Shown here: positions 35,910 to 43,745 of the stretch, piece by piece | How the letters are laid out: the number at the start of each line of letters is the position of its first letter | How positions within the stretch are numbered: position 1 is the first letter of the stretch | Source of the DNA: Streptomyces sp. NBC_01304 | GTDB taxonomy: Bacteria; Actinomycetota; Actinomycetes; Streptomycetales; Streptomycetaceae | Assembly (NCBI RefSeq): GCF_035975855.1 | Contig: NZ_CP109055.1 | Location: 5,642,001-5,706,000, forward strand | Reading direction: 5' to 3' | DNA length: 64,000 bases | The notes under the pieces: generated by a model | What the model was told of the DNA's origin: nothing | The model's database searches: none | Seen by the model: only the letters and a program-made list of their open reading frames with translations | Program-made: the position numbers and the translations under genes

Positions 35910-36581
35910 TCAGGCCTTTCCGGTGTCTTCTGTGCCGGGGGCGGGGCTGGTGCCGGTCAAGGGCAGGGCTCCGTGCAGGAATACGTCGACGAGTTCGGCG
36001 GTGCTGAGGCCGCCAGGGGATCCGGGGGAGCCGGGTGAACCGGGCGTTCCTTGGGCGCCGGTGAAGAGCAGGCCGAGGAAGAGCTGGGCGCATTGGTCGG
36101 GGGACAGTCGCAGGGCATTGCGCTCCGGGGCGAAGAGCTCGGCGAGGGCACTACGGGTGGCGGCCATGCCCGCGGCGCGGTCGGGCGGTGCGGAGCCCTC
36201 GGCGGGTGTGCGGCGCGCGGGCGGACGGCCGGAGGTGTGCAGGGCGCCGACGATCGCACCGATCCGGTCGAGGTGGGCGCGGAGGGTCTCCGCTGCCTCG
36301 GCGAGCCGGTCGGGCAAAGGCTGTTCGAGTGCGATGGCCGCGAGTGCGGACAGGCTGGTGCCAGGGCTGAGAGCCTCGGCGACGCAGGCGTCGAGGAGTT
36401 CGTCCTTGTCGGCGAAGACCCGGAAGATCGTGCCCTCGCCGATGCCCGCGGACTGGGCGATCTGGCGGGTGGTGACGGCGCGGCCATGCGTGATGACCAG
36501 CGGAATCGTGGACTGAATGATCATGCTGCGACGCTGCTCGGGGCTCATGCCGGGAGCGCGTCCCTTCGTGGGTGGCGACAT
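35910..36581 (-). CDS. TetR family transcriptional regulator
   Basis: 223 residues. N-terminal helix-turn-helix around 20-65 (TIPLVITHGRAVTTRQIAQSAGIGEGTIFRVFADKDELLDACV); ligand-binding domain with a Gly/Pro/Ser-rich low-complexity segment near 195-205 (GTPGSPGSPGSPGG). It is divergent from the beta-lactamase gene with a palindromic operator between them, and is followed by the VOC gene with one base spacing. It probably represses itself, the VOC gene and perhaps the beta-lactamase. The low-complexity run is short and in frame. Confidence 0.9.
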   Translation of the reverse strand: MSPPTKGRAPGMSPEQRRSMIIQSTIPLVITHGRAVTTRQIAQSAGIGEGTIFRVFADKDELLDACVAEALSPGTSLSALAAIALEQPLPDRLAEAAETLRAHLDRIGAIVGALHTSGRPPARRTPAEGSAPPDRAAGMAATRSALAELFAPERNALRLSPDQCAQLFLGLLFTGAQGTPGSPGSPGSPGGLSTAELVDVFLHGALPLTGTSPAPGTEDTGKA

Positions 36582-36593
36582 GCGACCATAATG

Positions 36594-36613
36594 CGGAGTG
36601 AGTGCTCACTCCG
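36594..36613. promoter_or_regulatory. Palindromic operator for the TetR regulator
   Basis: Perfect 9-bp arms (CGGAGTGAG and CTCACTCCG) with a 2-base centre, 12 bases upstream of the tetR start in the divergent promoter region. Typical TetR-family size and symmetry (core GAGTGAGTGCTCACTC). Confidence 0.75.
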
Positions 36614-36670
36614 TCAATCGCTCGGCGAAATTGACTCGCCATGGCGTGCAGCTGCCGATGAACTGTGGTC

Positions 36671-38092
36671 ATGACGCGATCTCTTGCAGACCAAGCCGCT
36701 GAACTCCCGGACAACGAGGACTCCTTCACGGAACTTCTCCCCGGCACCCGCCGGGCCCTGCTGCACCGGACGGCCGCGGAGCAGGCCAATGGGCGAGCCC
36801 CCTCACTCGTTGCCGCGGTGGTCCGCGACGGCCGGATCGTGTGGACCGGGAGCCGGACCATGGTGGAAGGCCATGGGCCGGACGGCGATACGCAGTACCG
36901 GATCGGGTCGATCACCAAGACCTTCACGGCCGTTCTGGTCATGCGGCTGCGCGACGAGGGCCTGCTCGACCTCGGCGATCCCTTGGACAAGCACCTGCCC
37001 GGCACGGGCGTCGGCGAGGTGACCGTCGGACAACTGCTCGCGCACACCGGGGGGTTGGCGGCAGAGACGCCGGGTGAGTGGTGGGAGCGAACGCCCGCCG
37101 CGCTGCGCCCCGAGCTCGACGATGTATTGGGCGAGAAGCCGTTTCGGCATCCGGTCGGGCAGCGCCACCACTACTCGAACCCCGGATATACGCTGCTCGG
37201 CTCGCTGGTCGAGAAGCTGCGGGGTGCGCCGTGGGACGAGGTGCTGCGGCGAGAGGTGCTCGAACCGCTCGGCCTGCATCGCACCACGGCGCAGCCTCAG
37301 GCACCCCATGCGGGTGGCTGGGCGGTGCATCCCTGGGCGGACGTGATGCTGCCCGAGCCCCTGGAGGACCTGGGGCTGATGGCGCCTGCCGGACAGCTAT
37401 GGTCGACGGTTCACGACCTGGCGCGCTTCATGGTCTTCCTGGCCAAGGGGGACGAGCGGGTGCTGAGTGCGGAGTCGGTGCGTGAGATGCGGGCGCCGGC
37501 CGCGCCGCCCGAGTCGGGTGACTGGGACGGTGGTTACGGCCTTGGGGTGCAGCTCTTCCGTGGGGACAGGGGGAGCCTGGCCGGGCACGCGGGATCGCTG
37601 CCGGGGTTCGTCGCCTGTGCACTGCTGAGCGAGGAGGACGGGCTCGCCGCCGTCGCGCTGGCCAACGCCACCTCGGGGCCGCGGGTCGTGACGCTGGCCG
37701 CCGAGCTTCTGGGCATCGTGGCCGAGGCCGAGCCGCGGATTCCCGAGCCGTGGCGCCCGTTGGCCGAAGTCCGCCAGGAAGTCCTGGAGTTGGCTGGGTC
37801 CTGGTACTGGGGCACGTGTGCCTTCGGGCTCCGTCTCGTCGCGGACGACGGCCTGGAACTCGGCCCGCTGGCCGGAGCCGGCCGCAGCGCGCGCTTCCGG
37901 GCCGAGGACGACGGCAGCTGGACCGGGCTCAACGGCTACTACGCGGGAGAGACGCTGCGTGCGGTGCGGCGTGCGGACGGCTCGGTGAGCCATCTCGACC
38001 TCGGGTCCTTCGTGTTCACGCGTGAGCCGTACGAAGCTGAGGCACCGGTGCCGGGCGGTGTGGACCCGGAGGGCTGGCGTGCCTTCGGGTGA
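36671..38092 (+). CDS. Serine beta-lactamase / class C-like hydrolase
   Basis: 473 residues, beta-lactamase (PF00144) fold. Nucleophile motif Ser80-Ile-Thr-Lys83 (S-x-x-K); Tyr169-Ser-Asn (Y-x-N equivalent); third motif HAG in GSLAGHAGSLPG replacing KTG. These are features of esterase, D-aminopeptidase and class C-like enzymes, so the substrate could be an ester or peptide rather than a beta-lactam. A C-terminal beta-barrel-like domain follows (about 370-473). No signal peptide is visible, so it is probably cytoplasmic. ATG 36671; GTG 36665 is an alternative. Divergent from tetR. Confidence 0.87.
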   Translation: MTRSLADQAAELPDNEDSFTELLPGTRRALLHRTAAEQANGRAPSLVAAVVRDGRIVWTGSRTMVEGHGPDGDTQYRIGSITKTFTAVLVMRLRDEGLLDLGDPLDKHLPGTGVGEVTVGQLLAHTGGLAAETPGEWWERTPAALRPELDDVLGEKPFRHPVGQRHHYSNPGYTLLGSLVEKLRGAPWDEVLRREVLEPLGLHRTTAQPQAPHAGGWAVHPWADVMLPEPLEDLGLMAPAGQLWSTVHDLARFMVFLAKGDERVLSAESVREMRAPAAPPESGDWDGGYGLGVQLFRGDRGSLAGHAGSLPGFVACALLSEEDGLAAVALANATSGPRVVTLAAELLGIVAEAEPRIPEPWRPLAEVRQEVLELAGSWYWGTCAFGLRLVADDGLELGPLAGAGRSARFRAEDDGSWTGLNGYYAGETLRAVRRADGSVSHLDLGSFVFTREPYEAEAPVPGGVDPEGWRAFG

Positions 38093-38120
38093 GTGACCGC
38101 CGGTCTGCGCTGCTTGGCGT

Positions 38121-38200
38121 GAGCAGTGACCGATAGGTCTGAGCAGTGACCGAACAGCCTGAGCAGTGACGGGTCGGTCTGAGCAGTGACTGGTCGGACT
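38121..38200 (+). repeat. 20-bp x4 tandem repeat
   Basis: Four abutting 20-base units (38121, 38141, 38161, 38181). The first ten bases GAGCAGTGAC are identical in all four; the second halves vary around CNNNNNGGTCT. It lies after the beta-lactamase gene and runs straight into the 36-bp palindrome that carries a parS site. Confidence 0.85.
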
Positions 38201-38201
38201 G

Positions 38202-38237
38202 AGTGGCGTCCTGTTTCACGTGAAACAGGACGCCACT
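38202..38237. terminator. 36-bp perfect palindrome centred on parS
   Basis: Arms 38202-38219 and 38220-38237, perfect. It lies between the converging beta-lactamase and GNAT genes, so it can act as a bidirectional terminator. Confidence 0.75.
38213..38226. other. parS site, perfect
   Basis: GTTTCACGTGAAAC at the centre of the 36-bp palindrome. Confidence 0.95.
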
Positions 38238-38269
38238 GGCGCATACCGGACCGGACAGTGTGCGGCGTA

Positions 38270-38722
38270 TCAGAGCTGCAGCTTGAAGCCCACGTGCGAA
38301 GCCTCGAATCCGAGCCGCTCGTAGAAGCGGTGGGCATCCGTGCGCGAGGCGTTGGACGTCAGTTGTACCAACTGGCAGCCCTGGCGCCGGGATTCGTCGA
38401 TGGCCCACTCGATGAACTGCGTTCCGAGACCGCTGGCCCGCTCATCGGCGTGAACCCGCACTGCCTCGATGAGCGCACGTGAACTGCCCCGCAGGGACAG
38501 GCCCGGAATGACGGTGAGCTGGAGGGTGCCCACGACGCGACCCCCGCGTTCGGCGACCACCAGGTGTTGGTTGGGGTCACCAGCCAGACGCTCAAAGGCG
38601 GCGGCGTACGGGGTGAGGTCGTCGGGGGACTCGCGCTGGGCACCCAGCGTGTCATCAGCCAGCATGGCCACAATCGCCGCGATGTCGGCTGAGGTCGCGG
38701 GCCGAATCTGAAGATCGCTCAT
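38270..38722 (-). CDS. GNAT family N-acetyltransferase
   Basis: 150 residues, one GNAT domain. Starts SDLQIRPATSADIAAIVAMLADD. Motif A: ALIEAVRVHADERASGLGTQFIEW; motif B: TSNASRTDAHRFYERLGFEASHVGFKL. Resembles small acetyltransferases acting on amino compounds; substrate unknown. ATG 38722. It lies 66 bases downstream of the marR gene on the same strand and may be co-transcribed. Confidence 0.88.
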   Translation of the reverse strand: MSDLQIRPATSADIAAIVAMLADDTLGAQRESPDDLTPYAAAFERLAGDPNQHLVVAERGGRVVGTLQLTVIPGLSLRGSSRALIEAVRVHADERASGLGTQFIEWAIDESRRQGCQLVQLTSNASRTDAHRFYERLGFEASHVGFKLQL

Positions 38723-38788
38723 GGGGCGCAGCGTACGCGGGCCGTTGGAGGGCCTGGCCCCGTGCCCCCGGAGATCCGTGGGCAGACC

Positions 38789-39247
38789 CTAGGCCGGGAC
38801 CCGCAGCCCTTCGACCGTCCTGACCAGTGGCGTCAGCTCCGGGTCCTGCGCGGCCTCGTCGAGCGCCTTGCGCAGGGCGGCGTCGTTGGTGGGCCGGGCG
38901 GCGGCGAGCAGTTCCTGGCCGGCCTCGGTCACATCCGTGTAGATGCCGCGGCGGTCGGTGTCGCAGATGTACCGGGTCAGCAGCCCGCGGTCCTCGAGGC
39001 GCGAGACCAGGCGCGTCGTCGCGCTCTGGCTGAGGACCACCGCGTCAGCGACCTGCTTCATCTGCAGATGGCCGCCCGGGCCACTGTGCTGGCGGCTCAG
39101 GACGTCCAGGAGAGAGTACTCGCGCACGCTCAGCTGGTGCTCGGCCTGCAGGGCCTTCTCGATGTGGGACTCGATCTTGCCGTGGAGCAGGGAGAGCGCG
39201 CACCAGCCCTGGGCGAGCGCGGTCAGGGCGGGGTCGGTCGCGACCAT
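38789..39247 (-). CDS. MarR family transcriptional regulator
   Basis: 152 residues. Winged helix (residues about 40-110): LSVREYSLLDVLS, then LQMKQVADAVVLSQSATTRLVSRLEDRGLLTRYICDTDRRGIYTDVT, the MarR wing with DxRG. ATG 39247 with GGAGGA 6 bases upstream excludes the longer frame. Divergent from an MFS transporter, the classic MarR arrangement. A TTGCA-containing repeat in the gap is the likely operator. Confidence 0.92.
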   Translation of the reverse strand: MVATDPALTALAQGWCALSLLHGKIESHIEKALQAEHQLSVREYSLLDVLSRQHSGPGGHLQMKQVADAVVLSQSATTRLVSRLEDRGLLTRYICDTDRRGIYTDVTEAGQELLAAARPTNDAALRKALDEAAQDPELTPLVRTVEGLRVPA

Positions 39248-39309
39248 GGTCGGTCCTCCGTTCCGGAGCGGCTTGCTCCCAGGATAGCCCACGACCGCAA
39301 TAGCCCTCG

Positions 39310-39334
39310 CTTGCAAATAGTCGGCGTCTGCAAG
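39310..39334. promoter_or_regulatory. Candidate MarR operator
   Basis: Inverted CTTGCA (39310-39315) and TGCAAG (39329-39334). Seen as direct repeats, TGCAAATA and TGCAAGTA recur 18 bases apart. Located midway between the divergent marR and MFS starts. Confidence 0.5.
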
Positions 39335-39408
39335 TATTGTCTACGCCTGTAAAGCCCACACGCAAGCACCAGCTCTGCACCGGGCAGTCTTCTGGAAGGT
39401 GAATCCCC

Positions 39409-40623
39409 ATGCCTCTCGCGCTCCTCGCCCTGGCGATCGGGGCCTTCGGGATCGGCACCACGGAATTCGTGATCATGGGGCTGCTCCCCGAGGTCGCGGG
39501 TGACTTCGGCGTCTCGATTCCCACAGCCGGCTTTCTGGTCACCGGATACGCGCTCGGTGTCGTGCTCGGGGCCCCGCTGATGACGGCACTCGGTACCAAG
39601 ATCTCGCGCAAGCGGATGCTGATGCTGCTGATGGGCCTGTTCATCGTCGGCAACGTGCTGTCCGCGCTCGCCCCGGCCTTCGGCGTGATGCTGATCGGCC
39701 GCGTCGTCGCCTCGCTCGCGCACGGTGCGTTCTTCGGGATCGGCTCCGTGGTCGCGGCCGAGCTGGTCGCTCCGGAGAAGAAGGCCGGCGCCATCGCGAT
39801 GATGTTCACGGGCCTCACGGTGGCCAACGTCGTCGGAGTTCCGCTCGGCACGCTGGTCGGGCAGAGCGTCGGCTGGCGGGTCACCTTCGGGATGGTCGCC
39901 GCGCTCGGTGTCGTCGGTCTGCTCGGCGTGGCCAAGCTGGTTCCCGATCTGCCCAAGCCCGAGGGCGTCAGGCTGCGCCATGAACTGGCCGCGTTCCGGA
40001 ACATCCAGGTGCTGCTCGCCATGGCGATGACCGTGCTCGGCTTCGGCGGCGTCTTCGCGGCGATCACCTACATCACGCCGATGATGACCGACGTCGCCGG
40101 CTTCGCAGGCTCCTCCGTGACCTGGCTGCTCGTCCTGTTCGGCCTCGGCATGGTCGGCGGCAACCTCGTCGGCGGGAAGTTCGCGGACCGCGCGCTGATG
40201 CCGATGCTGTACGTCTCCCTCGGAGCCCTCGCGCTGGTGCTCGGGCTCTTCACGCTCACCGCGCACAACAAGATCGCGGCGGCCGTGACCATCACGCTGA
40301 TCGGCGCCCTGGGCTTCGCGACCGTGCCGCCGCTGCAGAAGCGGGTCCTCGACCAGGCGGCCGGTGCGCCCACGCTGGCCTCGGCCGTCAACATCGGCGC
40401 CTTCAACCTCGGCAACGCCCTGTCCGCCTGGCTCGGCGGTGTCGTGATCGCGGCCGGGCTCGGCTACACCGCACCCAACTGGGTGGGCGCGCTGCTCGCC
40501 GGTTCCGCACTCGTCCTCGCCGTTGTGTCGGCCGGGCTCGAGCGCCGCTCCGGCTCCAGCAGCCGGGTGGTCGCGGGCAACGTACCCACCGAACAGCGCG
40601 AGACCGCAGCAGTCCCCAACTAG
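39409..40623 (+). CDS. MFS transporter, AraJ/YdhP-type exporter
   Basis: 404 residues, 12 helices. DHA1-family features: LAIGAFGIGTTEFVIMGLLPEVAGD in helix 1 and PLGTLVGQSVGWRVTFG in the fifth helix region (motif C-like), suggesting a drug or sugar exporter. Divergent from marR, which probably represses it. ATG 39409, with AAGGTG upstream. Followed after 47 bases by the HbpS-like gene. Confidence 0.9.
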   Translation: MPLALLALAIGAFGIGTTEFVIMGLLPEVAGDFGVSIPTAGFLVTGYALGVVLGAPLMTALGTKISRKRMLMLLMGLFIVGNVLSALAPAFGVMLIGRVVASLAHGAFFGIGSVVAAELVAPEKKAGAIAMMFTGLTVANVVGVPLGTLVGQSVGWRVTFGMVAALGVVGLLGVAKLVPDLPKPEGVRLRHELAAFRNIQVLLAMAMTVLGFGGVFAAITYITPMMTDVAGFAGSSVTWLLVLFGLGMVGGNLVGGKFADRALMPMLYVSLGALALVLGLFTLTAHNKIAAAVTITLIGALGFATVPPLQKRVLDQAAGAPTLASAVNIGAFNLGNALSAWLGGVVIAAGLGYTAPNWVGALLAGSALVLAVVSAGLERRSGSSSRVVAGNVPTEQRETAAVPN

Positions 40624-40670
40624 TCTTCGCCACCCTCGACTTGGCAAGACCCAGCAAGGAGCACCCCCAC

Positions 40671-41093
40671 ATGAGCACCACCGTTGCCGTAGCCCCGCTG
40701 ACCACCACCGATGCGGAGCTCCTCGTGGCCGCCGCCCGGCAGGCCGCCGAACAGGCCGAAGTCCCGGTCAGCGTCACGGTCCTGGACGCAGGTGGTCACC
40801 TGCTGGCCTTCCGGCGCGACGATCGCGCCGTGCTGATCTCCGGCGAGACCAGCACGCGCAAGGCCTACACCGCGCTGCAGTTGAACGCCCCGACCGCCGA
40901 TCTCGTGGACGCGGTCCGTCCCGACGGCCTCTTCCATACGCTGCCGACCGCTCTCGACCGCCCGCTGCTGTTCATCGCGGGCGGAGTGCCGGTGCACCGT
41001 GAGGGCCGGCTGATCGGCGCGGTCGGTGTCGGGGGTGGTGCCCCGGACCAGGACCACGGCTTCGCCACGGTGGCCGTCGAGGCGATCGCCTGA
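40671..41093 (+). CDS. GlcG/HbpS family heme-binding-like protein
   Basis: 140 residues of the GlcG/HbpS (PF03928) fold. Conserved: VSVTVLDAGGHLLAFRRDDRA, then TSTRKAYTALQLN and GGVPVHREGRLIGAVGVGGG. HbpS of Streptomyces binds heme in redox sensing, but other members have unknown ligands. No signal peptide, so cytoplasmic. ATG 40671 after AAGGAG. Downstream of the MFS gene, same strand; converges with a GNAT gene across a good hairpin. Confidence 0.85.
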   Translation: MSTTVAVAPLTTTDAELLVAAARQAAEQAEVPVSVTVLDAGGHLLAFRRDDRAVLISGETSTRKAYTALQLNAPTADLVDAVRPDGLFHTLPTALDRPLLFIAGGVPVHREGRLIGAVGVGGGAPDQDHGFATVAVEAIA

Positions 41094-41114
41094 CACCGAA
41101 GGTCCGCAACTGCC

Positions 41115-41152
41115 CGTCCCCATGGCCGCGTTACTGCGTGGCCATGGGGACG
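41115..41152. terminator. Bidirectional hairpin between HbpS-like and GNAT genes
   Basis: Stem of 13 pairs, one mismatch, then two pairs; arms 41115-41130 and 41137-41152, loop TTACTG. Confidence 0.8.
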
Positions 41153-41188
41153 TGGTGTGTGTGGGCCCCTCGGCCCCTGACGTCCAGT

Positions 41189-42055
41189 TCAGCCTGCTGC
41201 CACCGTCAGCGGCGCGAACCGGCGCGTCCAGTCGCCGGGCAGGTCCGGGATGCCGTACGTCATGACCGCGTTGAAGCTCGTGGCCGCGACGCCATGAGCC
41301 TTGATCCACGTCAGCAGCTCTTCGTGGCGTACGTCGATGTCGGTGCGCAGCGGACGGTCTGTGCCTGCTGCCAACGCGGCGACCAGGGACTTCGCCGTCT
41401 CCGTGTCCCGGGCGATCAGCGGGCCGATGACGTGGGTGTCCATGTTCGGCCAGGCGGCGCCGTATCCGATGATCTCCCCGCCGTCCTCGGCGACCCGGAG
41501 CTGATCGGCGAAGGCCGGAAGCCGAGTGATCATGTGGGTCCGGTCGGAGCCGAAGACCTCGGCGTCCAGGCGAAGGAGCGCCGGCAGGTCCTCGGCGGTC
41601 CCGGGCCGGGTGGGAATCGTGGGTGCGGGTCCGGTGGGCCGGAAGTGGCCACGCACCATCTCTGCGCGGCCGGTTGTCTTGAACCCGAGCTCTTCGTACA
41701 GCGGTTGGCCGTACCTCGTGGCGTGCAGGGTGAGCGGAGTGCTGCCCATCTCTGCCACCACATGCTTCATCAGATGCCGGCCGATCCCCTGCCGTGCGTG
41801 CCGCTCGGCGACCAGGACCATGCCGATCGCGGCGAGTTCGGGTTCGCTCCGGGCGCCGTACTCCGTCACCACGCAGGCGGTGACGAGGCCTCCTTCGGGG
41901 TCGTCGACGCCGTATCCCTTGCCTGCCGAGAGCAGCAGGCCCCATTTGTGTTCCTCGCGCGGCCAGCCGCGGTCCTGGGAGAGGTCGGCGCAGGCGGTCA
42001 GATCACGGATGGTCAGGCGGCGGATGGGCAGCGTGGAGAGGGAAGGTGTCGACAC
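41189..42055 (-). CDS. GNAT family N-acetyltransferase (two-domain)
   Basis: 288 residues. An N-terminal GNAT domain (LAAIGMVLVAERHARQGIGRHLMKHVV, residues about 75-101; then YEELGFKTTG) and a second acetyltransferase-like C-terminal half (residues 150-288) without a clear acetyl-CoA loop, as in the GNAT_YncA-like tandem group. Substrate unknown. GTG 42055 is used but its ribosome binding site is weak; it lies only 5 bases after the stop of the upstream DUF2269-like gene, so it is translationally coupled. Confidence 0.83.
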   Translation of the reverse strand: MSTPSLSTLPIRRLTIRDLTACADLSQDRGWPREEHKWGLLLSAGKGYGVDDPEGGLVTACVVTEYGARSEPELAAIGMVLVAERHARQGIGRHLMKHVVAEMGSTPLTLHATRYGQPLYEELGFKTTGRAEMVRGHFRPTGPAPTIPTRPGTAEDLPALLRLDAEVFGSDRTHMITRLPAFADQLRVAEDGGEIIGYGAAWPNMDTHVIGPLIARDTETAKSLVAALAAGTDRPLRTDIDVRHEELLTWIKAHGVAATSFNAVMTYGIPDLPGDWTRRFAPLTVAAG

Positions 42056-42060
42056 GCTGG

Positions 42061-42597
42061 TCAGGCTGGCTGACGTACGGCTGTGGCGTCTACCGCTTTA
42101 CGTGAAGCAGCACGGTGCTTTCGGCCACGCTTGGTCAGGCCCCACGGCTTGAGTACCGAGACCGCCGTCATGAAGAGGTAGGCGACGAGCGAGACGATGG
42201 GGCCGGCGATCACATCCGTCGGGTTGGCGAGTGCCTCACCCGCGGCCGATGCGGCGGCCGCGTCGGTCACGCCAGGACGCAGGGCGAAGACCGAGGCTGC
42301 CGTGGTGGCGAGGGTCAGCCAGAACTTCGTATAGACCCAGCGGTGCCTGGCGAGCCCCCAGGGCGTGCCGAGCGAGAGCACCAGGCCGCTGAGGAGTGTG
42401 AGCAGCGCAAGCGGGATGATCAGCCAGCCCGCGAAGACCTTCATCGAGCGGACGGAGGCCTCGGTGGCAGCCGCGGAGCCGGTGGTGACGGCGGTGAGCG
42501 CGAGCGCCAGCAGCGCGAGCGTGAGCCCGAGCCAGCCGGCGGCGGCGGTGACATGGACGACGAGGGTGGCCCGGCGAGTCGGGCGGTTGAGTTTCAC
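42061..42597 (-). CDS. DUF2269-like integral membrane protein
   Basis: 178 residues with four hydrophobic helices (about 12-35, 52-74, 86-104, 132-150) and a basic C-terminus. The pattern of conserved His (VVHVTAAAGWLGL) and WVYTKFWLTL fits the DUF2269 predicted membrane family of unknown function. The most likely start is GTG 42597, which lies inside a parS site; GTG 42606 two codons earlier also overlaps the site. No strong ribosome binding site for either. It forms an operon with the downstream GNAT gene. Confidence 0.75.
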   Translation of the reverse strand: MKLNRPTRRATLVVHVTAAAGWLGLTLALLALALTAVTTGSAAATEASVRSMKVFAGWLIIPLALLTLLSGLVLSLGTPWGLARHRWVYTKFWLTLATTAASVFALRPGVTDAAAASAAGEALANPTDVIAGPIVSLVAYLFMTAVSVLKPWGLTKRGRKHRAASRKAVDATAVRQPA

Positions 42598-42604
42598 GTG
42601 AAAC
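42591..42604. other. parS site, perfect, at the DUF2269-like start codon
   Basis: GTTTCACGTGAAAC. On the minus strand the central GTG of the palindrome is the likely start codon of the DUF2269-like gene. Confidence 0.93.
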
Positions 42605-42721
42605 ACGGTGCCGCCCGGGGTGGGGCGGTGGCGTCTGACGGCGGGAGTAACCGCGACTACTGGCGTGGGCGTACGACACTGGAGACCGACGTACGCCGTC
42701 AAAAGGCTAAGGTCGGCGCCC

Positions 42722-43354
42722 ATGCCACGACTTCACCTCTTTGACCTGGACGGGACCCTGTTGCATGGGTCGGCGGCGCCCGTGGAGATCTCCCGGCAGC
42801 TTGGGCTCGACACCGAAATCAGGGAGCTCGAGCGGGATATCTCGGCGGGGCGCATCGGCCCGCCGGAGTATGCGGTGCGGGTCCACACGCTGTGGACCGA
42901 GCTCACTGCGGCCCACGTCGAAGCGGCCTTCGAGGGGGCGCCCTGGCTCGAGGGAATCCGTGAGACCTGGGCGGAGATCCGGTCGCGTGGTGATTACTGC
43001 GCGGTGATCTCGCTCTCGCCGTCGTTCTTCGTGGAGCGGCTTGAAGCCTGGGGCGCGCATGCCGCATTTGGTTCGCGATTTCCGGATCTGCCCTTCACCG
43101 AGCCGGTCGATCCGGAGGGGATCCTCAACGCCTCGGCAAAAGTGAAGATCATGGAACGGCTATGTGAAGCGTTCGAGGTGGCCAGGGCCGACTGTGTCGC
43201 GTACGGCGACTCGATGTCGGACGTGGAACTGTTCGCCGCCGTGCCCGTATCGGTCGCGGTCAACGCCGACCATCATGTGGTGGACCTGGCGACGTACGGC
43301 TATGTGGGGCGGGATCTGCGGGAGGTGTACGAAATCGTGCGCGGAGACCGGTAA
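42722..43354 (+). CDS. HAD family phosphatase (SerB-like)
   Basis: 210 residues. HAD motif I LFDLDGTLL (Asp nucleophile near residue 7), motif II VISLSPSFF, and motif IV GDSMSDVELFAAV. The overall pattern resembles phosphoserine phosphatase-like enzymes; substrate not predictable. ATG 42722 with AAGG upstream; the longer frame from 42608 is disfavoured since the HAD motif begins at once after this ATG. Divergent from the DUF2269-like gene with a parS site between. Confidence 0.88.
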   Translation: MPRLHLFDLDGTLLHGSAAPVEISRQLGLDTEIRELERDISAGRIGPPEYAVRVHTLWTELTAAHVEAAFEGAPWLEGIRETWAEIRSRGDYCAVISLSPSFFVERLEAWGAHAAFGSRFPDLPFTEPVDPEGILNASAKVKIMERLCEAFEVARADCVAYGDSMSDVELFAAVPVSVAVNADHHVVDLATYGYVGRDLREVYEIVRGDR

Positions 43355-43745
43355 TTGCCGGAATTGCAGGAAGTTCCGCGGAATTCGCGCGGAGATCAGA
43401 GGGGTTGTGCCTCTGGCACCTACCGGTATGGTCGACTCCGGTTCATGCCGGGCGCCCTATGGCCGTACGACCTATGGGTGTGCGCGGAGGTCAATGCAGC
43501 CTAACGGTATGGAGGGATCCACTACCTGTACTTCCCGCTATTTGTCCGGTGTGCCGAAGCGGAGTGGCATGCTGCGGTGACGGTACTGCGGCCAATATCA
43601 CATTCTCACCCTACTCGTCCGTATTGGCCGGGTGTTCGGGGTTCAATGTGGCCCAATTGATTCCGAGGCCGAACGGGGAATAGCGCGCGCCTTCCACACG
43701 GGAAGTGCACAGACCGACCGAAAGATGTTCGAGGCGAGGCACATA
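43355..43745. other. 391-base gap upstream of the flavohemoglobin-like gene
   Basis: No gene visible. It contains a weak 6-bp hairpin (43397-43415), possibly the end of the HAD transcript, and short direct repeats CGGTATGG (43424 and 43505) and CCTATGG (43456 and 43471). The latter lie in the likely promoter region and could bind a regulator. A+T content rises locally. Confidence 0.3.

Noticed and set aside
42099..42116. Degenerate parS-like GCTTTACGTGAAGC
   Set aside because: Three differences from the palindrome; inside a coding region; not counted.
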